64,000 nt of DNA, taken from the NCBI RefSeq assembly GCF_000178855.1, contig NZ_ADVG01000003.1, forward strand, positions 930,001 to 994,000. Direction: 5' to 3'. A model generated the notes under the pieces. It ran no database searches. It saw only the letters and a list, made by a program, of their open reading frames with translations, and was not told the DNA's origin. The translations under genes were made by a program, and so were the position numbers. The stretch is from Ktedonobacter racemifer DSM 44963. GTDB lineage: Bacteria > Chloroflexota > Ktedonobacteria > Ktedonobacterales > Ktedonobacteraceae. Of the stretch, positions 42,390 to 50,873 are shown piece by piece (position 1 is the first letter of the stretch; each line of letters begins with the position of its first letter).

Positions 42390-42465
42390 GATTGCTTTCT
42401 CCTACTCTTTTCGTTTCTCACATGAGACGATTGTATAACACATGAAACAAAACTGTCAAGAAAGC

Positions 42466-42529
42466 AGTGATTTGCTGTGGATGTGTGGCATGGTCGAATG
42501 TCCATGCCACACATCCACAGCAAATCACT
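42466..42529. repeat. perfect 28-bp intergenic hairpin
   Basis: Arms 42466-42493 and 42502-42529 pair perfectly with an 8-nt loop. It lies upstream of the murA-like gene (77 bp before its start) and just after the end of the NIPSNAP gene, where it may terminate transcription. Confidence 0.85.
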
Positions 42530-42563
42530 AAATAGGAATAGCTCTTGTATTTACTATACTCCT

Positions 42564-43382
42564 CTATATGTTATGGGCAGAGGAACAATGGCGCATGAGG
42601 GAGCGCCGGGCCGGTAATAATTCCAGTACTTCTTGTGGCCTTGCCAGCCATTCTTGCAGGGTAGGAGTAAGGGTCGCGGTCCAGGTATCGCTTTCGGAGA
42701 GCGCAGAGAGATAGCTCTCGTATGCCGCTTCGTCGGCAAAGGAGGCAAACCAGGCGAAGATGTGCTCACCTTCGCGTACCGGCAGTGCAGGAAAGGTATT
42801 TTTACTGGCCTCTGTAACGAAATATCCTGAGATATCTGCGCCAGCCGCACGCTGTACAGGGACCACCTCTTTTTCGAAGAACTCGACGAATCTCGCTTCA
42901 ACCGGGGTGGTGAATGTGTAGAGAGTCGCGATAATAATTCCGCCCGCCGCCTCTAAAGCATCTTGATCCGGACGGTTGTTCAGGTCAAGATGAAATCCGC
43001 TGGCAGGGCTGGCAGGTTTGAGCAACAGTACATTATCCGAGTCAATCATCGTATCGTTGGCGGCATCTCGATGCTCTCGCCAGACAGGACCGTAATAGAA
43101 GCCCTGGAGAGCCTGGCGACGTGCCTCCATATCGGTAAAGCCACGCAGCCAGACGAATTGATCGAGCCTGTTGCGTCGGCGAAACTGACCCAGAACGTGC
43201 GCCCCAACTTGCTCCTGCCCCTCGATAAAATGCTCCTCAAACAAGGCAATCAGCTCATCGCGCTGGCCAGGCTTGAGCGTATATTGTCGTAGCTCGATGA
43301 TGGAGCTATATGCCTCTCCGGCCTGCTCCGGCGCTTGTGAAACATCCTGTTCTTTGTTTATCTGAGTGTTTGTATCTGACAT
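42564..43382 (-). CDS. NIPSNAP family protein
   Basis: A 272-residue protein with two dimeric alpha/beta-barrel (NIPSNAP) domains: ELRQYTLKPGQRDELIALFE with LGQFRRRNRLDQFVWLRGF, and the second around IIATLYTFTTPVEARFVEFF. A polar 25-residue N-terminal tail precedes them. NIPSNAP proteins are small-molecule-binding or stress-related; the role is unknown. The start follows AAGGGATTAAGAGGA. Monocistronic. Confidence 0.85.
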   Translation of the reverse strand: MSDTNTQINKEQDVSQAPEQAGEAYSSIIELRQYTLKPGQRDELIALFEEHFIEGQEQVGAHVLGQFRRRNRLDQFVWLRGFTDMEARRQALQGFYYGPVWREHRDAANDTMIDSDNVLLLKPASPASGFHLDLNNRPDQDALEAAGGIIIATLYTFTTPVEARFVEFFEKEVVPVQRAAGADISGYFVTEASKNTFPALPVREGEHIFAWFASFADEAAYESYLSALSESDTWTATLTPTLQEWLARPQEVLELLPARRSLMRHCSSAHNI

Positions 43383-43464
43383 TCCTCTTAATCCCTTCTG
43401 CTTATGCTCTTTGACGAATAACTATGGGAAAGGCAACCCATCGTGCGAAACGGCTCCAAAATCT

Positions 43465-43640
43465 GGTAGGGACCCGCTGCGCCCCCGAATGGGGGGTTTA
43501 TCGCGTCCAAAGGCGATTAATCGCCTGTAGGCGCAGCCCAAAACGTTTCCTCTTGAGAATGTTGCGTTTCCCAAACAAAAACCGGCTTGCGCCGCACTGC
43601 CATGAATGGCCTTCGGACACGCTAAAGCTGATCCCTACCG
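43465..43640. mobile_element. Family C MITE, copy 3, with small insertion
   Basis: Starts GGTAGGGACCCGCT and ends GATCCCTACC. An extra GCGCCCCCGAATGGGGGG block (43480-43496) splits the left terminal repeat after GCT. The rest (GGCGATTAATCGCCTGTAGG, CTTGCGCCGCACTGCCATGA) matches other copies. It occupies most of the gap 43383-43678. Confidence 0.85.
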
Positions 43641-43678
43641 AGATATCCGCCTCGCTTTTCATGCATGTATAGATCCTG

Positions 43679-44197
43679 CTATTCTCGGGTGAAGTTCATG
43701 ACCCAATTTGTTTCCCAGTGCTCGCCTCCGTCGAAGGAGAAGGCCTGCTGCCAGCGTACTGTTGTCGCCGTGATCTCATCCCAGATCAGGCGGAGATGCA
43801 GGGGCTGACCATCCGGGGTTTCGATAACCTGAAAGAAGGTGCCAACTCCTGCTTCAAATGTTCCAACTACCGGTCTGAGATCGAGTAGATTGCGGTTGTC
43901 GATCCAGATAATCGACCATTGCTGAGTGGTGGGCTCGAAAGCCTTTACACTGTATCCGAGCAATTTCTCCCCTGAAGGAAGGATGCCCTCCCAGTGTTCG
44001 GCAACAGCCCGGCCTTCGAGTTGTTTTTCAAAGCGGGAACGGGCTGGAAATTCGTCCCACTCGATCTCTTCTTTTCCTCCCAGAGCTTGCTCGGGCAAGA
44101 AGAAGTATTGCTTCTTCTTACGCCTGTTCACCACCTTCCAACTGCCAATAAGCGCATCGAAATCATGACTCAAGTCCTGGTTATTCTCATATGCCAT
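43679..44197 (-). CDS. DUF1579-like protein
   Basis: A 172-residue beta-rich protein of the DUF1579/lipocalin-like kind: DFDALIGSWKVVNRR start, EGRAVAEHWEG, FEPTTQQWSIIWIDNRN and FSFDGGEHWETNWVMNFTRE end. There is no signal peptide. The family is thought to bind small hydrophobic molecules, but nothing is proven. The ribosome site is weak. It is divergent from the WYL regulator. Confidence 0.75.
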   Translation of the reverse strand: MAYENNQDLSHDFDALIGSWKVVNRRKKKQYFFLPEQALGGKEEIEWDEFPARSRFEKQLEGRAVAEHWEGILPSGEKLLGYSVKAFEPTTQQWSIIWIDNRNLLDLRPVVGTFEAGVGTFFQVIETPDGQPLHLRLIWDEITATTVRWQQAFSFDGGEHWETNWVMNFTRE

Positions 44198-44395
44198 ATG
44201 TCTACTCGCTTTCTGTTCTGGCCCGCTACTTGCGTACGCAACTACTTGGGCTACGCCCTAGCGGACACAGACTACTGGCGGACGTCGCCTGTATCTGTAG
44301 GGTCCATGCAAGCATGGACTTACTTTTTGTAGTATAGGGCTAAAAGGTGGTAATATTGACCCTAATTAAAGCGAGTTTGAGACAGGAGGGAAAAA

Positions 44396-45373
44396 GTGGT
44401 CTATCGTCCGACGGCACGCGTCTTGACGGTCCTGGAATTGCTGCAATCGCATGGGCGCATGACTGGGAACGAGCTGGCGCACCGACTGGAGGTCAATATC
44501 CGCACGGTTCGGGATTACATTGAGACGCTAAGCGACCTGGGTATCCCTGTGGAGGCTGAGCGGGGCCGCTATGGGGCCTACCGGCTCAGGCCCGGCTACA
44601 AGCTTCCTCCACTTATTTTCACCGAGGATGAGGCCCTGGCCCTGACACTGAGCCTGATGATGGCTCGCGAGAACGGCCTTGCGCAGACCTCGCCCGCGTT
44701 TGAAGGGACATTGGCAAAGATCGAGCGCGTCCTGCCCATATCGACACGTGAGCGCATCCAGGCGGTTGGGGAGACCGTGATCTTCGAGAACAGTTCAGCG
44801 CATGCGGCGCCTTCAATCGTGGCTGTGATGATGCTGAGTACCGCTGTCCAGAGTGAGCGCAGCGTTCGTCTGAGCTACCACCCCCCCGGCTCAGAGGTAA
44901 CTGAGCGTCTATTTGATCCTTATGGCGTGGTCGCGCATGAAGGCTTCTGGTATACCATTGGTTACTGCCACCTGCGCCAGGCTCAGCGCCTCTTCCGCCT
45001 CGACCGTATCGTTAAGATTGAGATGACGAGCGAGCCGTTTCGGCGCCCAGAGAACTTTGAGACGCTCCCCGCCGTCCAGCGCGCCCTGGCCTCCGTTCCT
45101 CGCGTATGGCAGGTTGAGGTCTGGCTGGAGACAACATTGGAGGAGGCGCAGCGCAAAAGCCGGCTTTCAAAGGGGCATTTTACAGAGGTCAATCAAGGGG
45201 TTCTTGTGCGTAGCGAGGTGGGAGATCTGCCCTGGATGGCGCGCTTGCTTGCTGGCATGGGCCTTCCCTTCGTCATTCATCACCCACCCGAGTTACGCGA
45301 GATGGTGCGCCAGTACGCGCTCACGCTCATGGGCTATGCCGAAAGAACCAGGGAGGGTCAGGCAGAGGTGTAA
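44396..45373 (+). CDS. WYL-domain transcriptional regulator (YafY type)
   Basis: A 325-residue regulator: N-terminal DeoR-like HTH_11 (LLQSHGRMTGNELAHRLEVN and IRTVRDYIETLSDLGIPVEA), a GAYRLRPGYKLPPL linker and the WYL domain (SVRLSYHPPGSEVTERLFDP, GFWYTIGYCHLRQAQRLFRL). The C-terminal extension is the usual WCX. The start is GTG at 44396, with AGGAGG 6 nt upstream. Its last 16 bp overlap the convergent arylamine N-acetyltransferase gene. It probably senses a nucleotide or DNA end; targets unknown. Confidence 0.92.
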   Translation: MVYRPTARVLTVLELLQSHGRMTGNELAHRLEVNIRTVRDYIETLSDLGIPVEAERGRYGAYRLRPGYKLPPLIFTEDEALALTLSLMMARENGLAQTSPAFEGTLAKIERVLPISTRERIQAVGETVIFENSSAHAAPSIVAVMMLSTAVQSERSVRLSYHPPGSEVTERLFDPYGVVAHEGFWYTIGYCHLRQAQRLFRLDRIVKIEMTSEPFRRPENFETLPAVQRALASVPRVWQVEVWLETTLEEAQRKSRLSKGHFTEVNQGVLVRSEVGDLPWMARLLAGMGLPFVIHHPPELREMVRQYALTLMGYAERTREGQAEV

Positions 45374-46158
45374 AAACGGAGGCGTGTCTCTGGCAGAAGT
45401 GTAATGCCGAAATGGCGGATTAGCACGGCCCGGTACTCCTCCTCCGTCTGGATCTCGCAAAGGGAACGTTCAGCGCTTGAGGAGATGGCGAGTTTGCGGT
45501 CGCAGAGCGTGATGCGCCCGGTCTCTGTCGCCCGCGTAAAGAGGAGATTCTGCGTGAAGTAAGACTCTGGCGAGGTCTCTTGATAGCGGCACCTCTCAGC
45601 AAAATGGTGTATCTCGTGTGGCTGGAGTTGGAAACGGTAGAGCGACTCCCAGGCGCTGTTCCTGGCTCGCTGCACGGTCCAGTACGCGCTCTCGCGGTGC
45701 AGGCGATAGCGATGATCGTGAAAGGCCTGGACAACTTCGGCCTCAACCTTTAAGGGATGCCTGAAAGAGCTACTAAAGCCGACATCCGCCAGCCAGTCGC
45801 CATCCGCGAGATGCACCAGTAAAGCCAGGTGATCGAACTCGGGACCAAAGTGTACATGATCGTGCGCGACGCCAGCGGAGATTAGCGAGACGCGAAAGCC
45901 CAGCCTGCGTAGTAGAGTGGCAAAGAGGCCATTCAACTCATAACAGATGCCCCCGCGCCGCATGAGTACGATCTTCTTAAAGAGCGCCACCTCGTCCAGG
46001 CAGAGAGATTGGCCGCAGTGGATATCCAGATTCTCAAATGGGATCGCGATGAGATGTGCCTCGTGTAATACCTTCAACGTCCCCAACGTCGGCTCCAGAC
46101 CGCCTGGGACCACCGGTCCCGAAGCCGAGCAACGACGCAGATAATCCATAACATCCAT
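45358..46158 (-). CDS. nat: arylamine N-acetyltransferase
   Basis: The Cys-His-Asp triad is visible: RRGGICYELNGLFATLLRRL (Cys), FDHLALLVHL (His) and DWLADVGFSSSFRHPL (Asp). The enzyme transfers acetyl from acetyl-CoA to arylamines or hydrazines. ATG at 46158 has GAGGAG 7 nt upstream; a GTG at 46164 is an alternative. At 266 residues it is of normal length. It converges with the WYL regulator gene and may not be related to it functionally. Confidence 0.92.
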   Translation of the reverse strand: MDVMDYLRRCSASGPVVPGGLEPTLGTLKVLHEAHLIAIPFENLDIHCGQSLCLDEVALFKKIVLMRRGGICYELNGLFATLLRRLGFRVSLISAGVAHDHVHFGPEFDHLALLVHLADGDWLADVGFSSSFRHPLKVEAEVVQAFHDHRYRLHRESAYWTVQRARNSAWESLYRFQLQPHEIHHFAERCRYQETSPESYFTQNLLFTRATETGRITLCDRKLAISSSAERSLCEIQTEEEYRAVLIRHFGITLLPETRLRFYTSA

Positions 46159-46213
46159 AGGCACTCTCCTCGCATACTCTTCTATATACCCAGTATAACC
46201 CGACCATAGAAGT

Positions 46214-46280
46214 GCCTGGGCGAGGGTATGTGATGGCGGCGTGTCGCAGCCACGCCGCCATCACATACCCTCGCCCAGGC
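46214..46280. repeat. perfect 30-bp intergenic hairpin
   Basis: Arms 46214-46243 and 46251-46280 pair perfectly with a 7-nt loop. It lies between the lipoprotein stop and the nat start. Confidence 0.9.
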
Positions 46281-46336
46281 GAGCCACGCAGTGGCGAGAA
46301 TACGCTGACATGGATATTACAGGTATATGGATATGG

Positions 46337-46942
46337 TTATAGACCGGTGGGCATGTTGGGTATGGCGGGCTGCCAGGGGGAGTTGTCGGCACCTACGCCT
46401 TTGGCGTCGCCGGGGACCTTATCGTTCACGTTGGTAAAGAGGTAGTATCCCTGGTAGAGTACAACACGGTTTCCATTGGCGTCGGTACCTACGCTCAGCT
46501 TGCCGGGCAGCTTTGTGGCGCTGGCGGGCGTCCCCGTACCCTTGAAGAGGAGGGGCTTCCAGGTTTGCGCGCATGTACCATCACAGCTAAAACCACTTGC
46601 TCCTTGCAACAAGTGCGCATAGACGGTCATACCCTGCATGGTGGTCAACACAGTAAAGGTAGAGCCGACAGCCTGAGTGCTGGGGATATCTCGTACCTCG
46701 ATAACGACATTAGACGAAGAGTCGCTAGATGTACTGGTAGGGGTCGCGGCAGGAGTGCTATCACTGGTCGCTGTCGTGGCAGTCGGAGTGGCGCTAGTTG
46801 CTGTCGCAGCCGGAGTGCTGGTGCTGGTCGCGGTCGGAGTGCTCCCGGATGATGCTGACGCGGATGTAGAGCCACATGCCGTCAACATTGCCGCCAGCAG
46901 AAGCAGTAGAGACATGATGAGGATAGAATTCTTTAGACGCAT
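46337..46942 (-). CDS. secreted-repeat lipoprotein (COG4315 type)
   Basis: ATG at 46942 follows GGAGAAAACC. A lipoprotein signal (LLLLLAAMLTAC) leads to a cysteine, followed by a low-complexity Ser/Thr/Ala/Pro linker of about 60 residues. The mature domain carries the secreted-repeat motif GMTVYAHLLQGASGFSCDGT, then CAQTWKPLLF and QGYYLFTNVNDKVPGDAKG, as in COG4315 proteins. It should be lipid-anchored outside the cell. The domain's role is unknown; related proteins are suspected to handle redox or metal ligands. Confidence 0.88.
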   Translation of the reverse strand: MRLKNSILIMSLLLLLAAMLTACGSTSASASSGSTPTATSTSTPAATATSATPTATTATSDSTPAATPTSTSSDSSSNVVIEVRDIPSTQAVGSTFTVLTTMQGMTVYAHLLQGASGFSCDGTCAQTWKPLLFKGTGTPASATKLPGKLSVGTDANGNRVVLYQGYYLFTNVNDKVPGDAKGVGADNSPWQPAIPNMPTGL

Positions 46943-47100
46943 AATATGGTTTTCTCCAGATTTATAAGTATTACTGTGTTGTTCTAAATTACAATATACT
47001 CGGTATATCAAGGTGGCTCATCTTTATGCCTGGTTGTCTGCCACACCAGCATAATAGCGAACGCTTGTCAGGAATTCTGTGAGGCACCTCACATTTTTGT

Positions 47101-47541
47101 TTATGCCTCGACCAGGGTTATCGAGACCTCGTAGGAGGCGCCAGGAGAGCCGCCTGTAGCTGGGGCGATGACCTGGCTGTGGAGATTGAGGATACGCTCC
47201 TGATAGGCATCAAAGTGGACCGCGATGCTGCTGGAGCCGATTGGCTCGCTAAAGTTGATGGTTGTGCCGCTGCTGGCTAGAAAGCTGGCACGCAGGGCAT
47301 CGCGATACTGCTGCCCCGTCAATGACACATTCGCGCCATCGTAGCGTTTGAGCTCGTTGAGGCAGAGGATAGTCAGCTCCCATAGGCGCTTGCCTGGTCC
47401 GATATCGACATAGGCATTGGCGCCATCCGCGCGCACCGTAATCTTGCGATTACGCGGCTGGCGCATAATATAGCTTCCCGGCTTAACAAAGTAACCCGTA
47501 TTATCAAGCACCATTTCACAGTCCAAACCAATCTGTGGCAT
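47101..47541 (-). CDS. phage-like protein, small virion component suspected
   Basis: A 146-residue beta-rich protein with no catalytic motif. It starts MPQIGLDCEMVLDNTGYFVK and contains RQPRNRKITVRADGANAYVDIGPGKRLWEL-like sequence. The size, composition and the neighbouring adaptor- and tail-like genes on the same strand suggest a tail tube or capsid-associated protein. The start follows AAGGAGGGGTAC. The HNH endonuclease region lies directly upstream, separating it from the rest of the phage-like module. Confidence 0.5.
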   Translation of the reverse strand: MPQIGLDCEMVLDNTGYFVKPGSYIMRQPRNRKITVRADGANAYVDIGPGKRLWELTILCLNELKRYDGANVSLTGQQYRDALRASFLASSGTTINFSEPIGSSSIAVHFDAYQERILNLHSQVIAPATGGSPGASYEVSITLVEA

Positions 47542-47678
47542 TGTACCCCTCCTTCTTTAATAAATTCTTTATAGTGTACTTGTATATTTTATGCTATAAT
47601 AGACGCATCTAAAAAATGGTTTACCCCCGCGATGCTGGACACATCCGGGGGCGTGATGATAAGGAGTTGACCCTTACC

Positions 47679-48443
47679 ATGAGTGATACTATACCTCAAA
47701 ATGCCCCTCAGAAGCAATGTACACAGTGTAGTAGGTTTCTTCCTTCCACTACTGAGTTTTACCATGTGAATAAAGCTTCTAAAGATGGTTTGTCTCCTCG
47801 ATGCAAGACACTCCGTCACATGATACTTGACGTCCGTGGTCAGTCGAAATGAGCAAAAAAGTGGGCTTCTCAAAAAGGGGAAATGGCCTCTGGAGCTGAA
47901 CGAACCGTCTCCTCCGCCTTCGTTTTTTGCTCATTTCGACTGACCATATACGTCCAACATCACACGGCGAGGTGTCCGATGCAAAGCATGTATTCGTGAG
48001 TATGGGAAGCGATATCGTCAGGAGCATAAAGCCGAACTTGCCGAAAAGAATAAATTGCATTACCAAGAACATAGAGCTTATTATGTTGTGTATAAGCAAC
48101 AGTACTATCAATCCCACAAATCTCATTTTTCCGAACTCCATAAGCAGTATTACCAAGAACATAGAGAGTATTATCTTGAGCGCAATAAACAGTATTATCA
48201 AAAGCACAAATTTCGCATTGCTGAGTATGGTAGGTGGTATAGGCAAGCGCATATATCTCTGTATCGTGAGTATCGAAAGAAGTATCTTCTAACAGAATGA
48301 GGTCGTTTGACTCATCGTACGAACGTTCTTAAACGCAGAGCACGAAAAAATTCTGCTGTTGGTTTCTATACCTCTGCTCAACTTCTTGATCAAAAGAAGA
48401 GACAACTTTCTAAGTGCTATTATTGCTCGACAAAATTGGGTAA
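47679..48443 (+). pseudogene. HNH endonuclease, N-terminal two-thirds (disrupted)
   Basis: Starts MSDTIPQNAPQKQCTQCSRF with a zinc-binding CTQC pair and a DGLSPRCK motif, as in phage HNH endonucleases. The frame ends at 47852 inside a MITE. After the MITE another frame resumes with RRGVRCKACIREYGKRYRQE and YxxxH-rich repeats (HYQEHRAYY, QYYQEHREYYLER) to a TGA at 48298-48300. Past that stop the same frame continues with RLTHRTNVLKRRARKNSAVG and KCYYCSTKLG, until the IS607 insertion at about 48443. The C-terminus is at 50667-50828. Confidence 0.8.
47838..47945. mobile_element. 108-bp MITE inside the HNH gene
   Basis: Perfect 23-bp terminal inverted repeats, GGTCAGTCGAAATGAGCAAA plus AAA (47838-47860) and its complement (47923-47945), enclose 62 bp of non-coding sequence. 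ACGTCC occurs 2 bp before the left end and 5 bp after the right end. It breaks the HNH coding sequence. Confidence 0.8.
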
Positions 48444-48524
48444 AGTATCCATTTTGTATAAGCAACCATCACAAAGTATCATCATCTCTTGCATATCTCA
48501 AGCAGATAGAGTAAACTTGGATGT

Positions 48525-49133
48525 ATGAAGTTATCGAGTTATGCCAAGAAGATTGGGATCAGTTATAACAGCGCCTGGCGTATGTGGAAACGCGGCCAGA
48601 TTCCCGGCTATCAATTGCCCACCGGCACCGTGATCATTGATCCGCCGGAGCTTCGCTCGGTTCCGGTCCACGCCGTCGCTGTGTATGCTCGTGTTTCAAG
48701 CAGCGAAAACAAAGACAACCTGGAAAGGCAAGCCGAGCGGCTGGTGACCTGGTGCAATGCCCAAGGCTGGTCGGTCAGCAAAGTCGTCAAAGAGTGCGGC
48801 AGTGGCATCAACGATCAGCGGCCCAAGTTTCTGGCGCTGCTGGCAGATCTCAAAATCGGGCAGATCGTGGTTGAACACAAAGATCGCGCTTCTCGCTTTG
48901 GCGTGGCCTATATTCAGACCTTGTTGGCTATGCAAGGACGGAAACTGGTCATCGTCAACACCGCTGATACCGCCGACGATGATCTCATGGGCGATTTTAT
49001 CAGCATCATTCCCTCGTTTTGCGCTCGTCTTTATGGTCGCAGACGAGCCAAACGCAAGACGGAACAAGTGCTAGCGGCTTTGCAGCAGAATGGACCCGCC
49101 CGTGAGCAAGAAGCCCCAAAAAGCCTCGCTTGA
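48525..49133 (+). CDS. tnpA: IS607 family serine transposase TnpA
   Basis: A 202-residue IS607 transposase. The N-terminal MerR-like helix-turn-helix is LSSYAKKIGISYNSAWRMWK. The serine recombinase core follows: VAVYARVSSSENKDNLERQ with the catalytic serine, then VVEHKDRASRFG with its arginines. The C-terminal tail is RRRAKRKTEQVLAAL. It appears intact and overlaps tnpB by 44 bp. Confidence 0.92.
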   Translation: MKLSSYAKKIGISYNSAWRMWKRGQIPGYQLPTGTVIIDPPELRSVPVHAVAVYARVSSSENKDNLERQAERLVTWCNAQGWSVSKVVKECGSGINDQRPKFLALLADLKIGQIVVEHKDRASRFGVAYIQTLLAMQGRKLVIVNTADTADDDLMGDFISIIPSFCARLYGRRRAKRKTEQVLAALQQNGPAREQEAPKSLA

Positions 49134-50553
49134 TGAGAAAAAAAAGCGCAAGCGCAAAAAGAAGACGAAGCAGACCATCACTCGAGCGGTGACCCATATC
49201 CGTCTCATTGAGGCCAATCCTGGCAAACTTGAGGCGCTCGATCAGCTTGTGGCGGTTTACTTGCCGCTGTGCCAACAGTACACCACCCTGTTTTGCGAGG
49301 CCGAGACAAGCCCGGACAAGTACCAAGAAACCGTCTTCAAAACCGATCTTTCCGACCGCTTGCATCGAGTGGCAATACAGCAAGCCGCAGGCATTGCCAA
49401 AAGCGTTCGCACGAATCGAGCGAACGCCTATCAGGCATACCTGGAAGATGTGGCTGATTATGCTCAGGCCAAGGCTCAGGCGGAAGGCCGGATGTCCGCC
49501 TTCAAACGCCGCGAACCGACCTGGACCGAATGGGATCTCCCTGTGCTGCGTGTGCCAGTCATCCAAGCCAATGTCAACGTGGTGGTGCTCGAGAAGTCGG
49601 AGGACTCCACGTTCGACTACTGGCTGCGCGTGTCCACCTTAGATGTCGGGAATCCGCTTCGAGTCCCAGTCAAACTCGCCTCCTATCACAAACGAGCACT
49701 CGAAGGCCGCACGCTCAATGCATCCACAACACTTCACAAGCGCAATGGAGTCTGGTGGCTGACGCTCTCCTTTGACGAGGACGTTCCTCTTCAAACCAAG
49801 CCTGACGCCCCTACAGTAGGCGTCGATGTGGGCATTGCCCATTTCCTCACGACCTCCACCAATAAAGCGTATGGCAGTTTTCATGGCAAGATGGCCCGAC
49901 AGCACAAGCACGATCGGGAAAAGCGTCGCCGCAAGGCGAAACTGCGAGCCTGTCTGGAAAAGAAAGGCGTCCCAAAGGGCAAGCTTCCTTCGACAAGTTC
50001 TGAAACGTCGCAACGCTTGAGCCGTCACGTCAAGCAAGAGATCAACCGGGCGGTCAATGCGTTGGTCAAAGATCATCGAGATGCCAGACTCATTTATGAG
50101 GACCTCAATGTGGCCTCGATGCGCTTCAAAGCAAGGGTGATGAACAGTTATCTGTATGCTTCTCACCTGGGGCATATCCCAGAGCAGCTGGCCTGGGCCG
50201 CCGCCAAACAGGGCATGGCAGCCCACACGGTCCGAGCCGCCTATTCCTCTCAGGAATGCCCCCGCTGCCATTATGTCGATCGCGCTAATCGGCCGAACCA
50301 GAAAACCTTCAAGTGCCTGGTCTGTGGTTACGCAGACCAGGCCGACCGCAAAGCCGCACAGACGCTCGCGGGACGCTGGGGGGATCGGAAACTGGCGGCA
50401 TGTCGCTCGACCTCGGAGGTCAAGGCGCTCCTCATGACGCGGCATGAAGCGTGGAAACAGCAGAATCAGCAGAGGATCCAGGATGCCGGGCCTCCCGTCC
50501 AGTTGAGCTTCTGGGATCCCCCAGAGATGTTCCTGGAATCATCTCACGAGTGA
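49090..50553 (+). CDS. tnpB: IS607-associated TnpB endonuclease
   Basis: A 487-residue RuvC-type nuclease. Catalytic residues are visible in GVDVGIAHFLTTS (Asp), LIYEDLNVASM (Glu) and YADQADRKAAQTLAGR (Asp). The zinc ribbon is CPRCHYVDRANRPNQKTFKC to LVCGY. The lysine-rich N-terminus may bind RNA. The start at 49090 is inside tnpA; a later start is possible. Unlike the other TnpB in this window, the N-terminal domain is different and they share only the nuclease core, so the two are distant relatives. It is presumed RNA-guided. Confidence 0.92.
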   Translation: MDPPVSKKPQKASLDEKKKRKRKKKTKQTITRAVTHIRLIEANPGKLEALDQLVAVYLPLCQQYTTLFCEAETSPDKYQETVFKTDLSDRLHRVAIQQAAGIAKSVRTNRANAYQAYLEDVADYAQAKAQAEGRMSAFKRREPTWTEWDLPVLRVPVIQANVNVVVLEKSEDSTFDYWLRVSTLDVGNPLRVPVKLASYHKRALEGRTLNASTTLHKRNGVWWLTLSFDEDVPLQTKPDAPTVGVDVGIAHFLTTSTNKAYGSFHGKMARQHKHDREKRRRKAKLRACLEKKGVPKGKLPSTSSETSQRLSRHVKQEINRAVNALVKDHRDARLIYEDLNVASMRFKARVMNSYLYASHLGHIPEQLAWAAAKQGMAAHTVRAAYSSQECPRCHYVDRANRPNQKTFKCLVCGYADQADRKAAQTLAGRWGDRKLAACRSTSEVKALLMTRHEAWKQQNQQRIQDAGPPVQLSFWDPPEMFLESSHE

Positions 50554-50650
50554 ACATCTCTCAGTAGAGAGAGGTGCATAGGATGCTCGTAGTGCATCCT
50601 CCCGCCTAGTCCGCTGTTTGGTAAACAGGCGTAGGTTAAAGTGAGAAGGA
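50554..50650 (+). ncRNA. structured 3' region, candidate omega RNA scaffold of the IS607 element
   Basis: Directly after the tnpB stop come small stems: CTCTC-AGTA-GAGAG (about 50568), AGGATGC/GCATCCT (50580-50586 and 50594-50600) and CTGTTT-GGT-AAACAG (about 50614-50628). In TnpB systems the guide RNA is made from this part of the element, with the guide from the adjoining flank, here the resumed HNH sequence. Confidence 0.5.
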
Positions 50651-50666
50651 TAATCATTGCAATAGA

Positions 50667-50828
50667 TGGTTATGCTTTGATCAACTATATCATGTTGACC
50701 ATATAGTTCCTCTCTCAAAAGATGGCTCTAATGATATATCGAACATTGTTTTAACCTGTCCTTCTTGTAACTTTAAAAAAGGTAATAAGCTTCTTCATGA
50801 ATGGCCTGAAGGCCGTAGATTGATCTAG
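50667..50828 (+). pseudogene. HNH endonuclease, C-terminal catalytic part
   Basis: Reads WLCFDQLYHVDHIVPLSKDG, then NDISNIVLTCPSCNFKKGNK and LLHEWPEGRRLI to a TAG. This is a clean HNH active site (HVDH, N in SNIVL) with the second zinc pair CPSC. It is separated from its N-terminal CYYC pair by the IS607 element, and has no start codon of its own. Confidence 0.85.
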
Positions 50829-50829
50829 T

Positions 50830-50873
50830 TTAGTTAAAGAGGGTATGGGGTTTCTCATACCCTCTTTAACTAA
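50830..50873. repeat. 18-bp intergenic hairpin
   Basis: Arms 50830-50847 and 50856-50873 (TTAGTTAAAGAGGGTATG and complement) pair perfectly with an 8-nt loop. It lies at the convergent junction of the HNH remnant and the broken phage gene and may be their terminator. Confidence 0.7.

Larger units (their letters stand above)
48444..50650 (+). mobile_element. IS607 family insertion sequence
   Basis: Contains tnpA and tnpB in the usual order, inserted between the two CxxC halves of the HNH zinc site. Ends are not sharply defined: the left lies after KCYYCSTKLG (about 48443) and the right before the resumed HNH frame at 50667. IS607 elements use a serine recombinase, make no target duplication and prefer a GG core, which is compatible with GG at both edges. 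Confidence 0.85.

Noticed and set aside
49639..50445. 268-codon minus-strand frame within tnpB
   Set aside because: Antisense to the RuvC nuclease and without recognisable domains.
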